NCBI GenBank assembly: GCA_017881685.1
Contig: JADGQR010000139.1
Location: 1 to 37,820 of the forward strand
DNA length: 37,820 bases
Reading direction: 5' to 3'
Source of the DNA: Gemmatimonadaceae bacterium
Lineage (GTDB): Bacteria; Gemmatimonadota; Gemmatimonadetes; Gemmatimonadales; Gemmatimonadaceae
Shown here: in pieces, positions 15,404 to 25,623 of the stretch
Position numbering within the stretch: position 1 is the first letter of the stretch
Layout: each line of letters starts with the position of its first letter
Position numbers and translations under genes: made by a program
Notes under the pieces: model-generated
What the model was told of the DNA's origin: nothing
Databases searched by the model: none
Seen by the model: only the letters and a program-made list of their open reading frames with translations

Positions 15404-17185
15404 GTGACCGGAAACGTTTTCCGGACTTCGCTTAGATCACACCAGGCAGGCGCTCTCAGAGCGTCCGATGCCGGCGTGCAGGTCTCGCTCGCGGGCTGGG
15501 TCCACCGATCACGCAATCTCGGCGGACTCGTATTCCTCGATCTCCGCGACCGCGCCGGCATCGTTCAGGTCTCGTTCGATCCGAAAACGACGTCGACGGA
15601 CGTGATCGGGAAAGCTGCTTCGCTTGGACAGGAAACCGTCGTTCGCATCGAAGGCGTGGTCGCGCTGCGTCCTGCCGAGATGCGAAACAGCGAGATTGAA
15701 ACCGGCGACGTCGAAGTTCATGCAACTTCGGTGACGGTTCTCGGTCCGGCTGAAACACCAGCGATTCCGGTGGCGCGCGGCAAAGGCGAAAAACTCGCGA
15801 ATGAAGACCTGCGGCTTCGCTACCGGCATCTCGATCTTCGCCGGCCTGAGCTTCAGAACAACATTCTGCTGCGCCACCGCCTTCAGCAGTCGACGCGCCG
15901 CTACCTCGACGAGCACGGCTATCTCGAGATCGAGACGCCGATTCTCACCAAGCCGACGCCGGAAGGTGCACGCGACTATCTGGTCCCAAGCCGCGTCCAC
16001 GAGGGCGAGTTCTACGCTCTGCCGCAATCGCCTCAGCTCTACAAGCAGCTGCTGATGGTCTCGGGCTTCGACAGATACTTCCAGATCGCGCGCTGTTTCC
16101 GTGACGAGGATCTGCGCGCCGACAGACAGCCTGAGTTCACACAGATCGATATCGAAGCTTCGTTCGTCACGCCCGAAGACATCATGGAGCTGACGGAAGG
16201 AATGCTCGGCGTTCTTTTCGCGGACGCAGGCATCAGCATTCCGGCGAAGTTCCGCCGGATGTCGTACGCCGAGTGCATGGAGCGTTACGGCTGCGACAGG
16301 CCTGACTTGAGATACGGTCTCGAAATCGTGGACGTAACTGACGCATTTCGAAATGCAGACTTCGGTATCACCAGGTCGGCAATCGATGCCGGTGGCAGAG
16401 TTCGGGGAATCAAGATTCCCGGCGGGGCCGGCATGTCCCGGAAGCAGGTCGACGAGATCGAGCAGATCGCAAAATCGGCCGGCGCGTTCGGACTGCTGCG
16501 TCTGAAGAAAGCGAACGGCGCCCTCGAGGGGCCTGTCGCAAAGTTCATCGACGAAAGCGGGGCAGCCGCGCTCGCACTCGACGAAGGCGATCTGATGCTC
16601 ATGGTCGCATCGAAGGACCAGATCTCGAGCACTGCGCTCGACCGCGTTCGTCAGGATGTCGCGAAACGACTGAATCTCGTGCCGGAAGGCAGCGTCGAGA
16701 TGGTCTGGGTAACTGACTTTCCGCTGTTCGGCGAAGACACCGAGACCGGCGGACTGGCGGCCGTTCACCACCCATTTACGGCTCCGCATCCCGACGATGT
16801 GAGCAAGCTCGATACCGAGCCTCGTAATGTTCGCGCGCTTGCGTACGACGTCGTGATGAACGGTACCGAGCTTGGCGGCGGAAGCATCCGCATTCATGAC
16901 ACGGCAATGCAGAAGCGCGTCCTCGGCATGCTTGGCATCAGCGACGAAGACGCAAAGATGCGATTCGGATTTCTTCTCGACGCGTTGAGTGCTGGCGCAC
17001 CTCCGCATGGAGGAATCGCGCTCGGGTTCGATCGCCTCGCCATGCTGCTGTCGGGTGCGCCGTCCCTTCGAGATGTGATCGCATTTCCAAAGACGACAGC
17101 GGCTCGTGCCTTGTTCGAAGGTGCTCCGACGCCCGTCAATGAACAGGATCTACACGCCCTTCATCTGGAACTCCGCAAGCAGTGA
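15404..17185 (+). CDS. aspS: Aspartyl-tRNA synthetase
   Basis: AspRS charges tRNA-Asp. The 593-residue length and the insertion between motifs 2 and 3 (about 290-430, GAD-like) are typical of the bacterial type. The N-terminal OB fold has GWVHRSRNLGGLVFLDLRDR. Class II motifs include RYRHLDLRR, the YALPQSPQLYKQLLM flipping region, FRDEDLRADRQPEFTQ (motif 2) and GIALGFDRLAMLL (motif 3). Leu39 occupies the position where the non-discriminating Pseudomonas enzyme has His31, hinting at a tRNA-Asp-specific enzyme. That is an inference from recalled residues. The start is GTG at 15404. The stop overlaps phoH as GTGA and opens a twelve-gene run. Confidence 0.97.
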   Translation: MTGNVFRTSLRSHQAGALRASDAGVQVSLAGWVHRSRNLGGLVFLDLRDRAGIVQVSFDPKTTSTDVIGKAASLGQETVVRIEGVVALRPAEMRNSEIETGDVEVHATSVTVLGPAETPAIPVARGKGEKLANEDLRLRYRHLDLRRPELQNNILLRHRLQQSTRRYLDEHGYLEIETPILTKPTPEGARDYLVPSRVHEGEFYALPQSPQLYKQLLMVSGFDRYFQIARCFRDEDLRADRQPEFTQIDIEASFVTPEDIMELTEGMLGVLFADAGISIPAKFRRMSYAECMERYGCDRPDLRYGLEIVDVTDAFRNADFGITRSAIDAGGRVRGIKIPGGAGMSRKQVDEIEQIAKSAGAFGLLRLKKANGALEGPVAKFIDESGAAALALDEGDLMLMVASKDQISSTALDRVRQDVAKRLNLVPEGSVEMVWVTDFPLFGEDTETGGLAAVHHPFTAPHPDDVSKLDTEPRNVRALAYDVVMNGTELGGGSIRIHDTAMQKRVLGMLGISDEDAKMRFGFLLDALSAGAPPHGGIALGFDRLAMLLSGAPSLRDVIAFPKTTAARALFEGAPTPVNEQDLHALHLELRKQ

Positions 17186-18135
17186 CTGACGAACCAATCG
17201 TAGCGCGAATCTCAACCGAAGGTGCCGACGGACTCACACTTGCCGGCGTCAACGATGAGAACCTGATCGAGTTGTCGAAGCAAAGCGGCGCAAAAGTCGT
17301 TCTGCGTGGAGATACGCTGACCATCACTGGTTCGGCAGACGCGATCAATCGAGCTACGCCCATCGCAAGGCGGATGATCGACACGGCTCGCCAGCAGATG
17401 GAGCTCACTGCCGATGACGTTCTGCGGATGAGCATCGATACGCCGAGAGAAGGGAACGGCTCGGAAGATCTCCAGCGAATCGTTCTGCCGGGAATTCGGA
17501 AAGTCATCACGCCGAAGACCAGTGGTCAGGGCGAGTATCTGAAGCTCATCGCCGACAACGATATCGTCGTCGGAATCGGTCCGGCTGGTACAGGTAAGAC
17601 CTACCTCGCAGTTGCTGCCGCGGTTGACGCACTCTCACGCAAGCGCGTGCGTCGCATCGTCCTCGCCCGGCCTGCAGTCGAGGCTGGCGAAAGTCTCGGC
17701 TTCCTTCCCGGTGACTTGCAGGCGAAGGTCGATCCATATCTTCGTCCGCTCTATGATGCGCTCGAAGACATGATGCCTCCGGAGCGAGTGCAGAAAGCGC
17801 TCGAGACACGGACGATCGAGATCGCGCCGCTCGCGTACATGCGCGGTCGAACCCTCGCCGACGCTTTCGTGATTCTCGACGAAGCCCAGAACGCGACGAA
17901 CGCGCAGATGAAGATGTTCCTGACGCGACTTGGCGTGAATTCGAAAACCGTCATTACCGGCGACAAGACCCAGATCGATCTTCCGAAACGAGAAGATTCA
18001 GGACTCGTTCAGATCGAGCGCATTCTTCCTGGAATCGACGGCATCGGATTCCATTACCTCAACGAGTCGGACGTCGTACGTCATCGTCTCGTACGCGAGA
18101 TCATCAAAGCGTACGCCGAAGACGCCGGCAACTAG
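17182..18135 (+). CDS. phoH: PhoH-family ATPase (YbeZ-like)
   Basis: The 317-residue protein has a short N-terminal KH-like region with ESKQSG-type character (LIELSKQSGAKVVLRG). A PhoH ATPase core follows: Walker A GPAGTGKTYLAVAAAV, VLARPAVEAGESLGFLPGD, the Walker B region FVILDEAQNAT, and VITGDKTQIDLP. PhoH/YbeZ proteins are NTPases linked to RNA metabolism and ribosome maturation and are commonly encoded next to ybeY, as here. The GTG start overlaps the aspS stop. ybeY follows after 6 bases. The 7TM-HD gene often found between phoH and ybeY is absent. Confidence 0.94.
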   Translation: MTDEPIVARISTEGADGLTLAGVNDENLIELSKQSGAKVVLRGDTLTITGSADAINRATPIARRMIDTARQQMELTADDVLRMSIDTPREGNGSEDLQRIVLPGIRKVITPKTSGQGEYLKLIADNDIVVGIGPAGTGKTYLAVAAAVDALSRKRVRRIVLARPAVEAGESLGFLPGDLQAKVDPYLRPLYDALEDMMPPERVQKALETRTIEIAPLAYMRGRTLADAFVILDEAQNATNAQMKMFLTRLGVNSKTVITGDKTQIDLPKREDSGLVQIERILPGIDGIGFHYLNESDVVRHRLVREIIKAYAEDAGN

Positions 18136-18141
18136 CCGCAC

Positions 18142-18585
18142 ATGAATCCTCGGCGCGTTGTCGTTGAGGTGTCGTCCACTCTGCGTAGAACGCCGCTCTC
18201 CGCGGCGAGGACGCAGAAACTCGTCGAGCTGACCATGTCGGCCGAGAAAGTCAGGGATGCGATGGTTTCGATTTCCTTCGTCGGAACTCGTGCGATCGCC
18301 AGGCTGAATCGCGATTATCTCGACCATGCCGGACCGACGGATGTCATTTCCTTCGGAATGAAACGCGACAATTCGACGTCCGCAGTGGTTGGAGACATCT
18401 ACATCTGCCCGGAAGTCGCGGCCCGCAACGCGAAGCGGTTGAAGATCTCTCTTCGCCAGGAGCTCGAGCGGCTTGTCGTTCACGGATGCCTTCACGTCGT
18501 CGGCCACGATCACCCCGAAGGCGAGTCGAGAACATCATCACCGATGTGGCGCAAACAGGAGACGATTCTTGCTCGCGCCCGTTGA
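18142..18585 (+). CDS. ybeY: Endoribonuclease YbeY, rRNA maturation factor
   Basis: YbeY is a single-metal endoribonuclease involved in 16S rRNA 3' maturation and ribosome quality control. The 147-residue product has RLNRDYLDHAGPTDVISF and VGDIYICPEVA. The three-histidine zinc motif is in HGCLHVVGHDHPEG. Length is normal. The 3' end overlaps the meaB start by 17 bases, so a core ribosome gene is directly coupled to the acyl-CoA mutase module. Confidence 0.95.
   Translation: MNPRRVVVEVSSTLRRTPLSAARTQKLVELTMSAEKVRDAMVSISFVGTRAIARLNRDYLDHAGPTDVISFGMKRDNSTSAVVGDIYICPEVAARNAKRLKISLRQELERLVVHGCLHVVGHDHPEGESRTSSPMWRKQETILARAR
18557..18561 (+). promoter_or_regulatory. meaB: Ribosome binding site that selects the meaB start
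   Basis: AGGAG lies inside the end of ybeY, 7 bases before TTG at 18569. It supports this TTG start over an ATG at 18473 that would add 32 non-family residues inside ybeY. Confidence 0.6.
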
Positions 18586-19636
18586 AAAGCTGCTGAAGGA
18601 TTTCGATGCGGGAACGACTTTTGCGTTGGCGCGAGCTGTCAGCATAGTCGAGAACCAACGACCCGGCGTTGACGACATTCTCGCCAGCATGCACCCGCGG
18701 CTCGGCAAAGCGCGCCGTATCGGAATCACAGGACCACCAGGTGCAGGCAAGAGCACGATCACCAATCTGCTGACACGCGAATTCCGGAATGCCGGATTGA
18801 CCGTCGGCATCGTTTGTGTTGATCCGACCTCGCCGTTCACAGGTGGAGCGCTTCTCGGTGATCGTGTGAGGATGGAAAGCATTGCCCTGGACGACGGCGT
18901 TTTCATAAGGTCAATGGCGACGCGCGGATCACTCGGTGGACTTGCATCGACTACGCGTGAGGTTGCCGATGTTCTCGACGGCTTCGGGTATGACCGTGTG
19001 ATCATCGAGACCGTCGGCGTCGGGCAGTCGGAGCTCGATGTCGCGCGCACGGCTGACAGCACAGTGGTCGTTCTTGTGCCCGAGTCGGGCGATTCGATCC
19101 AGACACTGAAAGCCGGCGTGATGGAAATCGCCGACATCTTCGTCGTGAACAAAGCCGATCGGCCTGGCGCTGACCGACTGCGCAACGACGTCGAGCTGAT
19201 GCTCGGCCTGCGCAGGGGTGCGTCGTACGGGAACATGCCGGCGCATCACGGTGTCGATCTCAAGCGCGCGATGAACCCCGCTCGAGCAGCGCGGGAAGAC
19301 GCGAAGCTCGAGTCACCGGACAAATGGACGCCGCCGGTCCTCAGCTCAATCGCGGCCAAAGGCGAGGGAATCAAGGAGATAGCGGAGTCGCTTGACCGGC
19401 ACTTCGGTTATCTTGAGAGGTCGGGCGAGCTGCGTCAGCGCCGTCGCGAACGCATGGTCGAGCGTGTTGTCGAAGTTGTCGAGAAACGCATGCGGCAGCG
19501 GATACTGGACGCCGATACAGTGGCCTGGGTGAAGGGAAGGGTTGATGAGCTCGAATCAGGGTCGGTGACGCCGTACGTCGTGGCTGACGATCTGCTGAAA
19601 AAGTTCGGGCATCTCGTGACAGGGGCGACAAAGTGA
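18569..19636 (+). CDS. meaB: MeaB/ArgK-family G-protein chaperone of a B12-dependent mutase
   Basis: MeaB-type GTPases load adenosylcobalamin onto acyl-CoA mutases and protect them from inactivation. With the TTG start the product has 355 residues. The Walker A loop is GPPGAGKST at 55-63. [34 protein letters not shown] and the guanine-specificity NKAD motif are present, with a basic C-terminal helical arm used for dimerisation. The stop overlaps the mutase large-subunit start as GTGA, with AGGGG 7 bases before it. The coupling suggests this chaperone serves the adjacent mutase. Confidence 0.94.
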   Translation: MLAPVEKLLKDFDAGTTFALARAVSIVENQRPGVDDILASMHPRLGKARRIGITGPPGAGKSTITNLLTREFRNAGLTVGIVCVDPTSPFTGGALLGDRVRMESIALDDGVFIRSMATRGSLGGLASTTREVADVLDGFGYDRVIIETVGVGQSELDVARTADSTVVVLVPESGDSIQTLKAGVMEIADIFVVNKADRPGADRLRNDVELMLGLRRGASYGNMPAHHGVDLKRAMNPARAAREDAKLESPDKWTPPVLSSIAAKGEGIKEIAESLDRHFGYLERSGELRQRRRERMVERVVEVVEKRMRQRILDADTVAWVKGRVDELESGSVTPYVVADDLLKKFGHLVTGATK

Positions 19637-21336
19637 CTTCAATCGATTCAACTACCTCAATTGGTTCTGGTCTCTCGGAAGAGAAAGATCGCGAGATAGA
19701 GCGTCTTCGCTCCGAGCTCTCGGCGTGGAAATCGAGATTCGACAAGACAACCAAACGTGACATCGCCTTCACGAATTCAGAGAAGGAAGTGAATCCGCTT
19801 TACACGTCTGCCGATACCGACGGGCTTTCCGAAGCAGACCTCGGTGTGCCAGGATCGTATCCGTACACCCGCGGAATTCATCCAACCGGATATCGCGGCA
19901 AACTGTGGACGATGCGGCAGTTCGCCGGATTCGGCAGCGCGAGCGACACCAACGAGCGTTACAAGTTTCTTCTCGCGCACGGACAGACCGGTCTCTCGGT
20001 AGCGTTCGACTTTCCCACGCTGATGGGATACGACTCCGATCATCCAAGGTCGGAAGGCGAAGTGGGCAAGTGCGGTGTCGCGATCTCTAGCCTCGCCGAC
20101 ATGGAAGTTCTGTTCGACGGAATTCCGCTCGACAAAGTCTCGACGTCGATGACCATCAACGGTCCCGCGGTGATTCTTTACTGCTTCTATCTCGCTGCTG
20201 CTGAAAAGCAGGGCGTCGATCTCAAGCAGCTTCGCGGAACGATCCAGAATGACATCCTGAAGGAGTACATGGCGCAGCACGCATGGGTCTATCCCATCGA
20301 GCCGGCGTTACGGTTGATCGTTGATTGTTTCGCATGGTCGGCGGAGCACGTTCCGCAGTGGAATACCATTTCGATTTCGGGTTACCACATTCGCGAAGCG
20401 GGAGCGACAGCCGCACAGGAGCTGGCGTTCACGCTCGCCGACGGCTTCACGTACGTCGAGCGCGGCATCGCACGCGGACTTGATGTCGATTCGTTCGCTC
20501 CGCGGCTCTCGTTCTTCTGGGACATACACAACGATTTCTTCGAGGAGATCGCGAAGCTTCGCGCAGCACGCCGCATCTGGGCGCGTCACATGCGCGACCG
20601 TTACGGCGCGAAAGACCCGCGCTCGCTCGTCATGCGTTTCCACTCGCAAACCGCCGGTGTGACGCTTACCGCGCAGCAGCCGATGAACAACGTCGTTCGT
20701 GTTGCGTATCAGGCAATGGCCGCGGTACTGGGCGGAACGCAGTCGCTTCACACGAACTCGATGGACGAAACGCTGGCGCTTCCGACCGAAGAGTCTGTCC
20801 AGGTCGCGTTGAGAACCCAGCAGGTTCTCGCTTACGAAACCGGAGTCCCGAACGTCATCGATCCGCTCGGCGGATCCTATTACGTCGAAGCGCTGACTTC
20901 ACAGATGGAAGAAGAGGCTGAAGGCCTGTTCAAGCAGATCGAGGACGTCGGCGGAGTCGTACGCGGACTGGAGACCGGATGGCTTCAGCGGAAAATCGCG
21001 GAGTCGGCCGCGAGACAGCAGTGGGAGATCGAGCAGCATCGTCGCGTTATCGTCGGCGTCAATGAGTTCGTCACGGATGAGCCCGAGCTCACGATTCCAT
21101 TACTTAAGATCGGCAACACCGATGAGGAGCAGCGCGAGCGTCTCGCAAAGCTCCGTGCGACGCGCGACAGTGCACTCGTCGAGCGAAGATTGAACGAGCT
21201 TCGAGAAGCTGCACGTACGAACGAGAACATGATGCCGCACATTCTCGACGCTGCGCGCGCGTACTGCACGCTTTATGAAATACGCGCGGCGATGGAAGAC
21301 GTGTTCGGAGCGTATCGAGAGCCGGTCTTCTTCTGA
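19633..21336 (+). CDS. icmA: Acyl-CoA mutase large subunit, isobutyryl-CoA mutase type
   Basis: The family rearranges acyl-CoA carbon skeletons with adenosylcobalamin. The 567-residue subunit lacks the B12-binding domain, which is a separate gene downstream. Family motifs include [62 protein letters not shown] (His252), [15 protein letters not shown] and [13 protein letters not shown]. Methylmalonyl-CoA mutase has Tyr89 and Arg207 (P. shermanii numbering) to hold the substrate carboxylate. Here the aligned residues are Phe97 and Gln215, as in isobutyryl-CoA mutase (Phe80, Gln198 in Streptomyces IcmA). The spacing of 118 is the same. Isobutyryl-/butyryl-CoA interconversion is therefore favoured. 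A related acyl-CoA remains possible. The start is GTG. Confidence 0.85.
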   Translation: MTSIDSTTSIGSGLSEEKDREIERLRSELSAWKSRFDKTTKRDIAFTNSEKEVNPLYTSADTDGLSEADLGVPGSYPYTRGIHPTGYRGKLWTMRQFAGFGSASDTNERYKFLLAHGQTGLSVAFDFPTLMGYDSDHPRSEGEVGKCGVAISSLADMEVLFDGIPLDKVSTSMTINGPAVILYCFYLAAAEKQGVDLKQLRGTIQNDILKEYMAQHAWVYPIEPALRLIVDCFAWSAEHVPQWNTISISGYHIREAGATAAQELAFTLADGFTYVERGIARGLDVDSFAPRLSFFWDIHNDFFEEIAKLRAARRIWARHMRDRYGAKDPRSLVMRFHSQTAGVTLTAQQPMNNVVRVAYQAMAAVLGGTQSLHTNSMDETLALPTEESVQVALRTQQVLAYETGVPNVIDPLGGSYYVEALTSQMEEEAEGLFKQIEDVGGVVRGLETGWLQRKIAESAARQQWEIEQHRRVIVGVNEFVTDEPELTIPLLKIGNTDEEQRERLAKLRATRDSALVERRLNELREAARTNENMMPHILDAARAYCTLYEIRAAMEDVFGAYREPVFF

Positions 21337-22088
21337 GCAAGTCAGCTGAATGGTGGGAGTCGTACTTCGATTCCCGGTATTTGCTCGAGTATGAGCCTAT
21401 CTTCACGCTCGAGCGCGACCGTACTGAAGCAGCCCGTGTAATCGACATTGTCGGACTTCCAGATGGGTCGCGAGTTCTCGATGTCCCATGTGGCCAGGGC
21501 AGGCATGCACATCTGCTTGCAGAGTCCGGATTCAAAGTCGATGGCCTCGATTACTCCGAGCATCTCCTGAAGATCGCCCGTAGGCGCGGCACGGGACCGA
21601 ATCTCAAGTACGCACAGGGCGACATGCGAAAGCTGCCGTCCCGATGGACCGCCAGGTTCGATGCAGTCATCAACCTTTTCACGTCCTTCGGCTTCTTCGC
21701 GAATCCGCACGATGACGCCAAGGTGATCGGAGAGTTCGCGCGAGTCCTCGCGCCAGGCGGAACACTGCTCTGGCACGGCGGAAGCCGCGACGGCGTCATG
21801 GCTCGATTCCTATCGCGGGACTGGTGGGAGACCAGCGATGGAACGATCATCGCCCACGAGCGGTCATTCGATCCGTTGTCCGGCGTCTTGACGATCGAGT
21901 CGGTGCTCAAAGGGTCCGCAAAGAGACCTCAGCGGCGGACGCACAGAATCCGGCTTTACACCGCGACGAGACTGGCCGAACTGTGCGCCGACGCCGGATT
22001 GATCGTGGAAGAGGCGTTCGACGGCTTTTCCGAGCGCTCGCTGACCGGACGTTCCAGCGAAATGATGCTCGTCGCGAGAAAGACATGA
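21333..22088 (+). CDS. Class I SAM-dependent methyltransferase, probable CTG start
   Basis: The product has the Rossmann methyltransferase motif [16 protein letters not shown], then [11 protein letters not shown], motif IV-like [14 protein letters not shown], and a late [13 protein letters not shown]. The first standard start in frame is TTG at 21381. Translation upstream of it gives [19 protein letters not shown], an N-terminus common in this family. The frame extends back to CTG at 21333, which overlaps the icmA stop as CTGA. That mirrors the GTGA, ATGA and TTGA junctions of neighbouring genes. With CTG the protein has 251 residues. It separates the two mutase subunits. Its substrate is unknown, and any role in the mutase pathway is inference. 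Confidence 0.75.
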   Translation: MSKSAEWWESYFDSRYLLEYEPIFTLERDRTEAARVIDIVGLPDGSRVLDVPCGQGRHAHLLAESGFKVDGLDYSEHLLKIARRRGTGPNLKYAQGDMRKLPSRWTARFDAVINLFTSFGFFANPHDDAKVIGEFARVLAPGGTLLWHGGSRDGVMARFLSRDWWETSDGTIIAHERSFDPLSGVLTIESVLKGSAKRPQRRTHRIRLYTATRLAELCADAGLIVEEAFDGFSERSLTGRSSEMMLVARKT

Positions 22089-22143
22089 CGCAGCGGGTCT
22101 GCGTTGCCCGTCGCTCTCTGACTCTGCTAACTTTGACCCCAGT

Positions 22144-22569
22144 ATGAGACCAATTCGAGTTCTTGTCGCGAAGCCCGGCCTGGACGGTCACGACCGTGGC
22201 GCGAAGGTTGTCGCCGCTGCCCTGCGCGATGCGGGGATGGAAGTCATCTACACCGGCCTTCATCAGACCCCTGAGATGATTGCGACTGCCGCCGTGCAGG
22301 AAGACGCCGATGTCATTGGGCTGTCGATTCTTAGCGGCGCCCACATGACGCTGATTCCACGCGTGAGGCAGCTCGTCGAAGCGCAAGGACGCGACGATAT
22401 CCTGATTACCGGCGGGGGAATCATTCCGCGCGAGGACATGGACGCACTTCAGGCACAAGGCATCGGCCGCTTGTTCGGGCCGGGAACGCCGACCACCGAG
22501 CTTGTCGACTACATCAAGGATTGGTTCGCCTCCCGCGAAGCTCGAGACACGGCAAAGTCGGGAACCTGA
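22144..22569 (+). CDS. icmB: Acyl-CoA mutase small (B12-binding) subunit
   Basis: This 141-residue protein is the cobalamin-binding partner of the large subunit. It has the base-off/His-on motif [12 protein letters not shown], with His16 as the lower cobalt ligand, then [13 protein letters not shown] and [12 protein letters not shown], which wrap the nucleotide tail. Length fits stand-alone small subunits such as IcmB (about 136 residues). It lies 55 bases after the methyltransferase gene and one base before the carboxyltransferase start. A two-subunit mutase with a separate MeaB fits the isobutyryl-CoA or archaeal-type organisation. Confidence 0.93.
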   Translation: MRPIRVLVAKPGLDGHDRGAKVVAAALRDAGMEVIYTGLHQTPEMIATAAVQEDADVIGLSILSGAHMTLIPRVRQLVEAQGRDDILITGGGIIPREDMDALQAQGIGRLFGPGTPTTELVDYIKDWFASREARDTAKSGT

Positions 22570-22570
22570 C

Positions 22571-24259
22571 GTGACATCACGTCTTCGCGAGCTGAGCGTC
22601 CAGGTGCGCGAGCTCGAGGATAAGCTCAGGCGCGGCGGCGGGCCCGAGAAAATCGCAAAGCTCCACTCGCAGGGAAAACTCTCTGCACGCGAGAGGATCG
22701 AAAAACTCTGCGACCGGGATTCGCGGTTCCTCGAAGTTGGATTGCTCGTCGCGTATGACCAGTATGACGGGCAGGCGCCGGCCGCCGGAGTTGTCACTGG
22801 CGTCGGAATAGTCCACCACAGAGAGGTCGTAATCGTCGCGAACGACGCGACAGTCAAGGCCGGCTCGTGGTGGCCAGAGACAATCAAGAAGATCCTGAGA
22901 GCGCAGGAAATTGCGATGCGCTGCCGCGTGCCGATTATCTATCTCGTCGACTCGGCCGGGGTGAATCTGCCGTACCAGGGCGGTGTGTTTCCCGGTCAAT
23001 ACGGCGCAGCGCGGATTTTCTACTACAACTCGATCATGCGGCGATATCTGCGGATTCCGCAGATCGCTGCAGTGATGGGTCAGTGTGTCGCTGGCGGGGC
23101 ATATCTGCCCGCGCTGTCCGACGTGATCCTCATGGTCAAAGGGACCTCTTTCATGGGACTGGGCGGTCCGAATCTCGTGAAGGGAGCCACCGGTGAAACG
23201 ATCGACGGCGAAACGCTCGGCGGCGCATCGACGCATACCGCGATCAGCGGTGTCGCGCACTACGCCGTGGATGATGAAGACGAGTGCCTGTCGAAATTGA
23301 GGGATCTCGTGCATCGCCTGCCGGCGCAGGAAACCCCTGGAGTGATGGGAGACGTCTACGCTGCACGATTCGATAGCCAGTTCGGTGAGCAGCGCCATAG
23401 TAAAGCGAAAGCGTCGCATGACGAGGCGGCGGCGAAGAAATCCGAAGCCGATGACCTGTACGACCTGCTGCCGTCGGACCATCGCATGTCCTACGACATG
23501 CACGATCTGCTGCGGACGATTCTCGACGGCGGCAAGATCGACGAGTTTCAAAAGGACATCGCAAAAGAGATGATCTGTGGTGATGCCACGATCGAGGGCA
23601 TCAACGTGGGCGTGATCGCGAATCAACGCGGCCTGGTGAAAGGGCGCCCGGGCGAGAAGCCGCGTTTCGGTGGAATCGTCTACGCAGAGAGCGCCGAGAA
23701 GGTCGCGTACTTCATTGACCGCTGCGACAAGCAGAAGATGCCTCTGCTCTTCGTCCAGGACGTTTCGGGATTCATGGTAGGTCCCGAAGCGGAGCATGAA
23801 GGAATCATTCGGGCCGGTGCGCGTTTCGTCGAAGCGATGGCGACGACTCTCGTTCCGAAAATCGTTTTGACTGTCAATCACGCATCCGGCGCAGGCTATT
23901 ACGCGATGGCCGGACAGGGCTTCGATCCGGATTTCATCTTCAGCTGGCCAACCGGTCGCATGGCAGTGATGGAAGGCGAGTCTGCAGTCCAGGCGGTGCA
24001 CGGTCCAACCCTCGATGCAGCGAAGAAGCAGGGCCAGGAGCCGGCACCTGAAGTGTCCGCGGCAGTCGATGCAATGCGAGCCGAGTATGAAAATCAGCTC
24101 GACGCACGCTATGCGGCGGCGCGCGGGTTTGTTGACGCGATTGTTTATCCAGAAGACACTCGCGACGTCCTCGCAATGGCGTTGAGAACGTCGCTTCAGA
24201 ACAGAGGGCCGCACCTCGGACCCTTCGTCCTTCCCGCACATCTCGGAGACACGCTGTGA
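22571..24259 (+). CDS. Acyl-CoA carboxylase carboxyltransferase (beta) subunit, divergent
   Basis: The 562-residue product begins at GTG, one base after icmB. The N-terminal half has [19 protein letters not shown], the [20 protein letters not shown] loop and the oxyanion segment [15 protein letters not shown]. The C-terminal half has [12 protein letters not shown] and [13 protein letters not shown]. This layout matches methylcrotonyl- or geranyl-CoA-type carboxyltransferases. The second oxyanion segment reads [15 protein letters not shown] rather than the usual GGSYGAGNYGMCGRA, and [13 protein letters not shown] replaces WPNARISVMGGE. The subunit is therefore an outlier. No biotin carboxylase or biotin carrier gene is in the window, so the partner must be elsewhere. 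The substrate is unknown. The stop overlaps the next gene as GTGA. Confidence 0.85.
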   Translation: MTSRLRELSVQVRELEDKLRRGGGPEKIAKLHSQGKLSARERIEKLCDRDSRFLEVGLLVAYDQYDGQAPAAGVVTGVGIVHHREVVIVANDATVKAGSWWPETIKKILRAQEIAMRCRVPIIYLVDSAGVNLPYQGGVFPGQYGAARIFYYNSIMRRYLRIPQIAAVMGQCVAGGAYLPALSDVILMVKGTSFMGLGGPNLVKGATGETIDGETLGGASTHTAISGVAHYAVDDEDECLSKLRDLVHRLPAQETPGVMGDVYAARFDSQFGEQRHSKAKASHDEAAAKKSEADDLYDLLPSDHRMSYDMHDLLRTILDGGKIDEFQKDIAKEMICGDATIEGINVGVIANQRGLVKGRPGEKPRFGGIVYAESAEKVAYFIDRCDKQKMPLLFVQDVSGFMVGPEAEHEGIIRAGARFVEAMATTLVPKIVLTVNHASGAGYYAMAGQGFDPDFIFSWPTGRMAVMEGESAVQAVHGPTLDAAKKQGQEPAPEVSAAVDAMRAEYENQLDARYAAARGFVDAIVYPEDTRDVLAMALRTSLQNRGPHLGPFVLPAHLGDTL

Positions 24260-25623
24260 AAGAAGTAGTTCGCGTTGCGGGAGGGCAGGGCTTCTGGGGC
24301 GATTCGCTCGAGGCCCCTCGTCAGCAGGCCGAAGGCGGACCGATTGATTATCTGATGCTCGACTATCTGGCCGAGGTCACGATGTCGATCCTTCAGAAGC
24401 AGAAGGAACGCGACCCGTCGATGGGCTACGCTCGCGATTTTGTCGGCGCGATTGAAAGCGTGCTTCCAGCCGTTGTCGATCGTGGTGTTCGCGTCATCGC
24501 GAATGCCGGCGGAGTAAATCCACCAGCCTGCGCTGCCGCGATTCGAAAGCTCGCCGAATCGAAAGGCGTCGGCGGCAAGATTCGCATCGGAGTCGTGACC
24601 GGCGACGATCTGCTCGGCCGCATCGACGAGCTGATCGCGGATGGACATTCGCTCGCGAACATGGAGACTGGCGAGCCGCTTTCGACAATCCGTGATCGCG
24701 TTCTGTCGGCCAACGCCTACATCGGCTCGACTCCAATCGTCGAAGCATTGAGTCGCGATGCAAATATTGTCATCACGGGACGGTCAACGGACACCGCGCT
24801 GACCATGGCTCCTCTTCGATACGAGTTCGGCTGGTCGGCTACCGACTGGAATCATCTCGCCGCAGGAATCATTGCCGGACACATCATCGAATGTGGCGCT
24901 CAGTGCTCTGGCGGTAACTGTCTCTACGATTGGCGCTCGATCCCGGACCTCGCGAACGTCGGATATCCAATCGCTGAAGCCAAGGCTGACGGAACGTTCG
25001 TGATCACGAAGCATGCTGGCACCGGCGGACGCGTGAGCGTTCCGTCGGTCTCCGAGCAGCTCGTTTACGAGATGGGCGACCCGCACGAGTACATCACGCC
25101 CGACGTGGTCGCGGATTTCACGACGATCCATCTGGAGCAGGAAGGACCTGATCGCGTGCGCGTCTCTGGAATTCAGGGACGTCCGTCAACCGACAAGCTC
25201 AAGGTGTCGATCGCATACCGCGCCGGATTCAAGGCAGTCGGCACGCTCGTGTATTCGTGGCCTGATGCGCTCGAGAAGGCCCAGCTCGCTGACAAGGTTC
25301 TTCGCGAGCGACTGGAGCGGCTCGGACTTCATTTCGACCACATCCTCACTGAGTTCGTCGGAGCCTCGGCGACACACGGCGTGCTTGCTTCACGAAATCC
25401 TGTAACGACTGATTATCCCGAAGTTCAACTGAGATTCGGCGTGCGCGGGAACGATCGCGCTGCGGTCGAGCGCTTCACTCGCGAGATTGCTCCGCTCGTT
25501 CTCAACGGTCCGCCAAGTGTTACTGGATTCGCGGGTGGACGACCCAAGGTCGAGGAGATTGTGGCTTACTGGCCGGCGCTCGTCGACAAGTCGGTCGTCA
25601 CGACGAAGGTGGAGATTCTCTGA
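24256..25623 (+). CDS. AtuA-family (DUF1446) protein
   Basis: The 455-residue product matches the AtuA/DUF1446 family, named for acyclic terpene utilisation. Visible features are [13 protein letters not shown] at the N-terminus, [74 protein letters not shown] and [11 protein letters not shown]. The biochemical function of AtuA is not established. Family members often neighbour acyl-CoA carboxylases and dehydrogenases for terpenoid or leucine-type acyl-CoAs, as here. Many homologues carry a C-terminal ferredoxin-like domain; in this genome that domain is the next separate gene. The GTG start overlaps the carboxyltransferase stop. Confidence 0.88.
   Translation: MKEVVRVAGGQGFWGDSLEAPRQQAEGGPIDYLMLDYLAEVTMSILQKQKERDPSMGYARDFVGAIESVLPAVVDRGVRVIANAGGVNPPACAAAIRKLAESKGVGGKIRIGVVTGDDLLGRIDELIADGHSLANMETGEPLSTIRDRVLSANAYIGSTPIVEALSRDANIVITGRSTDTALTMAPLRYEFGWSATDWNHLAAGIIAGHIIECGAQCSGGNCLYDWRSIPDLANVGYPIAEAKADGTFVITKHAGTGGRVSVPSVSEQLVYEMGDPHEYITPDVVADFTTIHLEQEGPDRVRVSGIQGRPSTDKLKVSIAYRAGFKAVGTLVYSWPDALEKAQLADKVLRERLERLGLHFDHILTEFVGASATHGVLASRNPVTTDYPEVQLRFGVRGNDRAAVERFTREIAPLVLNGPPSVTGFAGGRPKVEEIVAYWPALVDKSVVTTKVEIL

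Noticed and set aside
15509-17008. Antisense open frame of 499 codons across aspS
   Set aside because: The composition is Arg/His/Cys-rich with no domain. It is a by-product of strong codon bias in the clearly real aspS on the other strand.
22577-24241. Antisense open frame of 554 codons across the carboxyltransferase
   Set aside because: It mirrors a gene with full family motifs on the plus strand and has no recognisable protein features.
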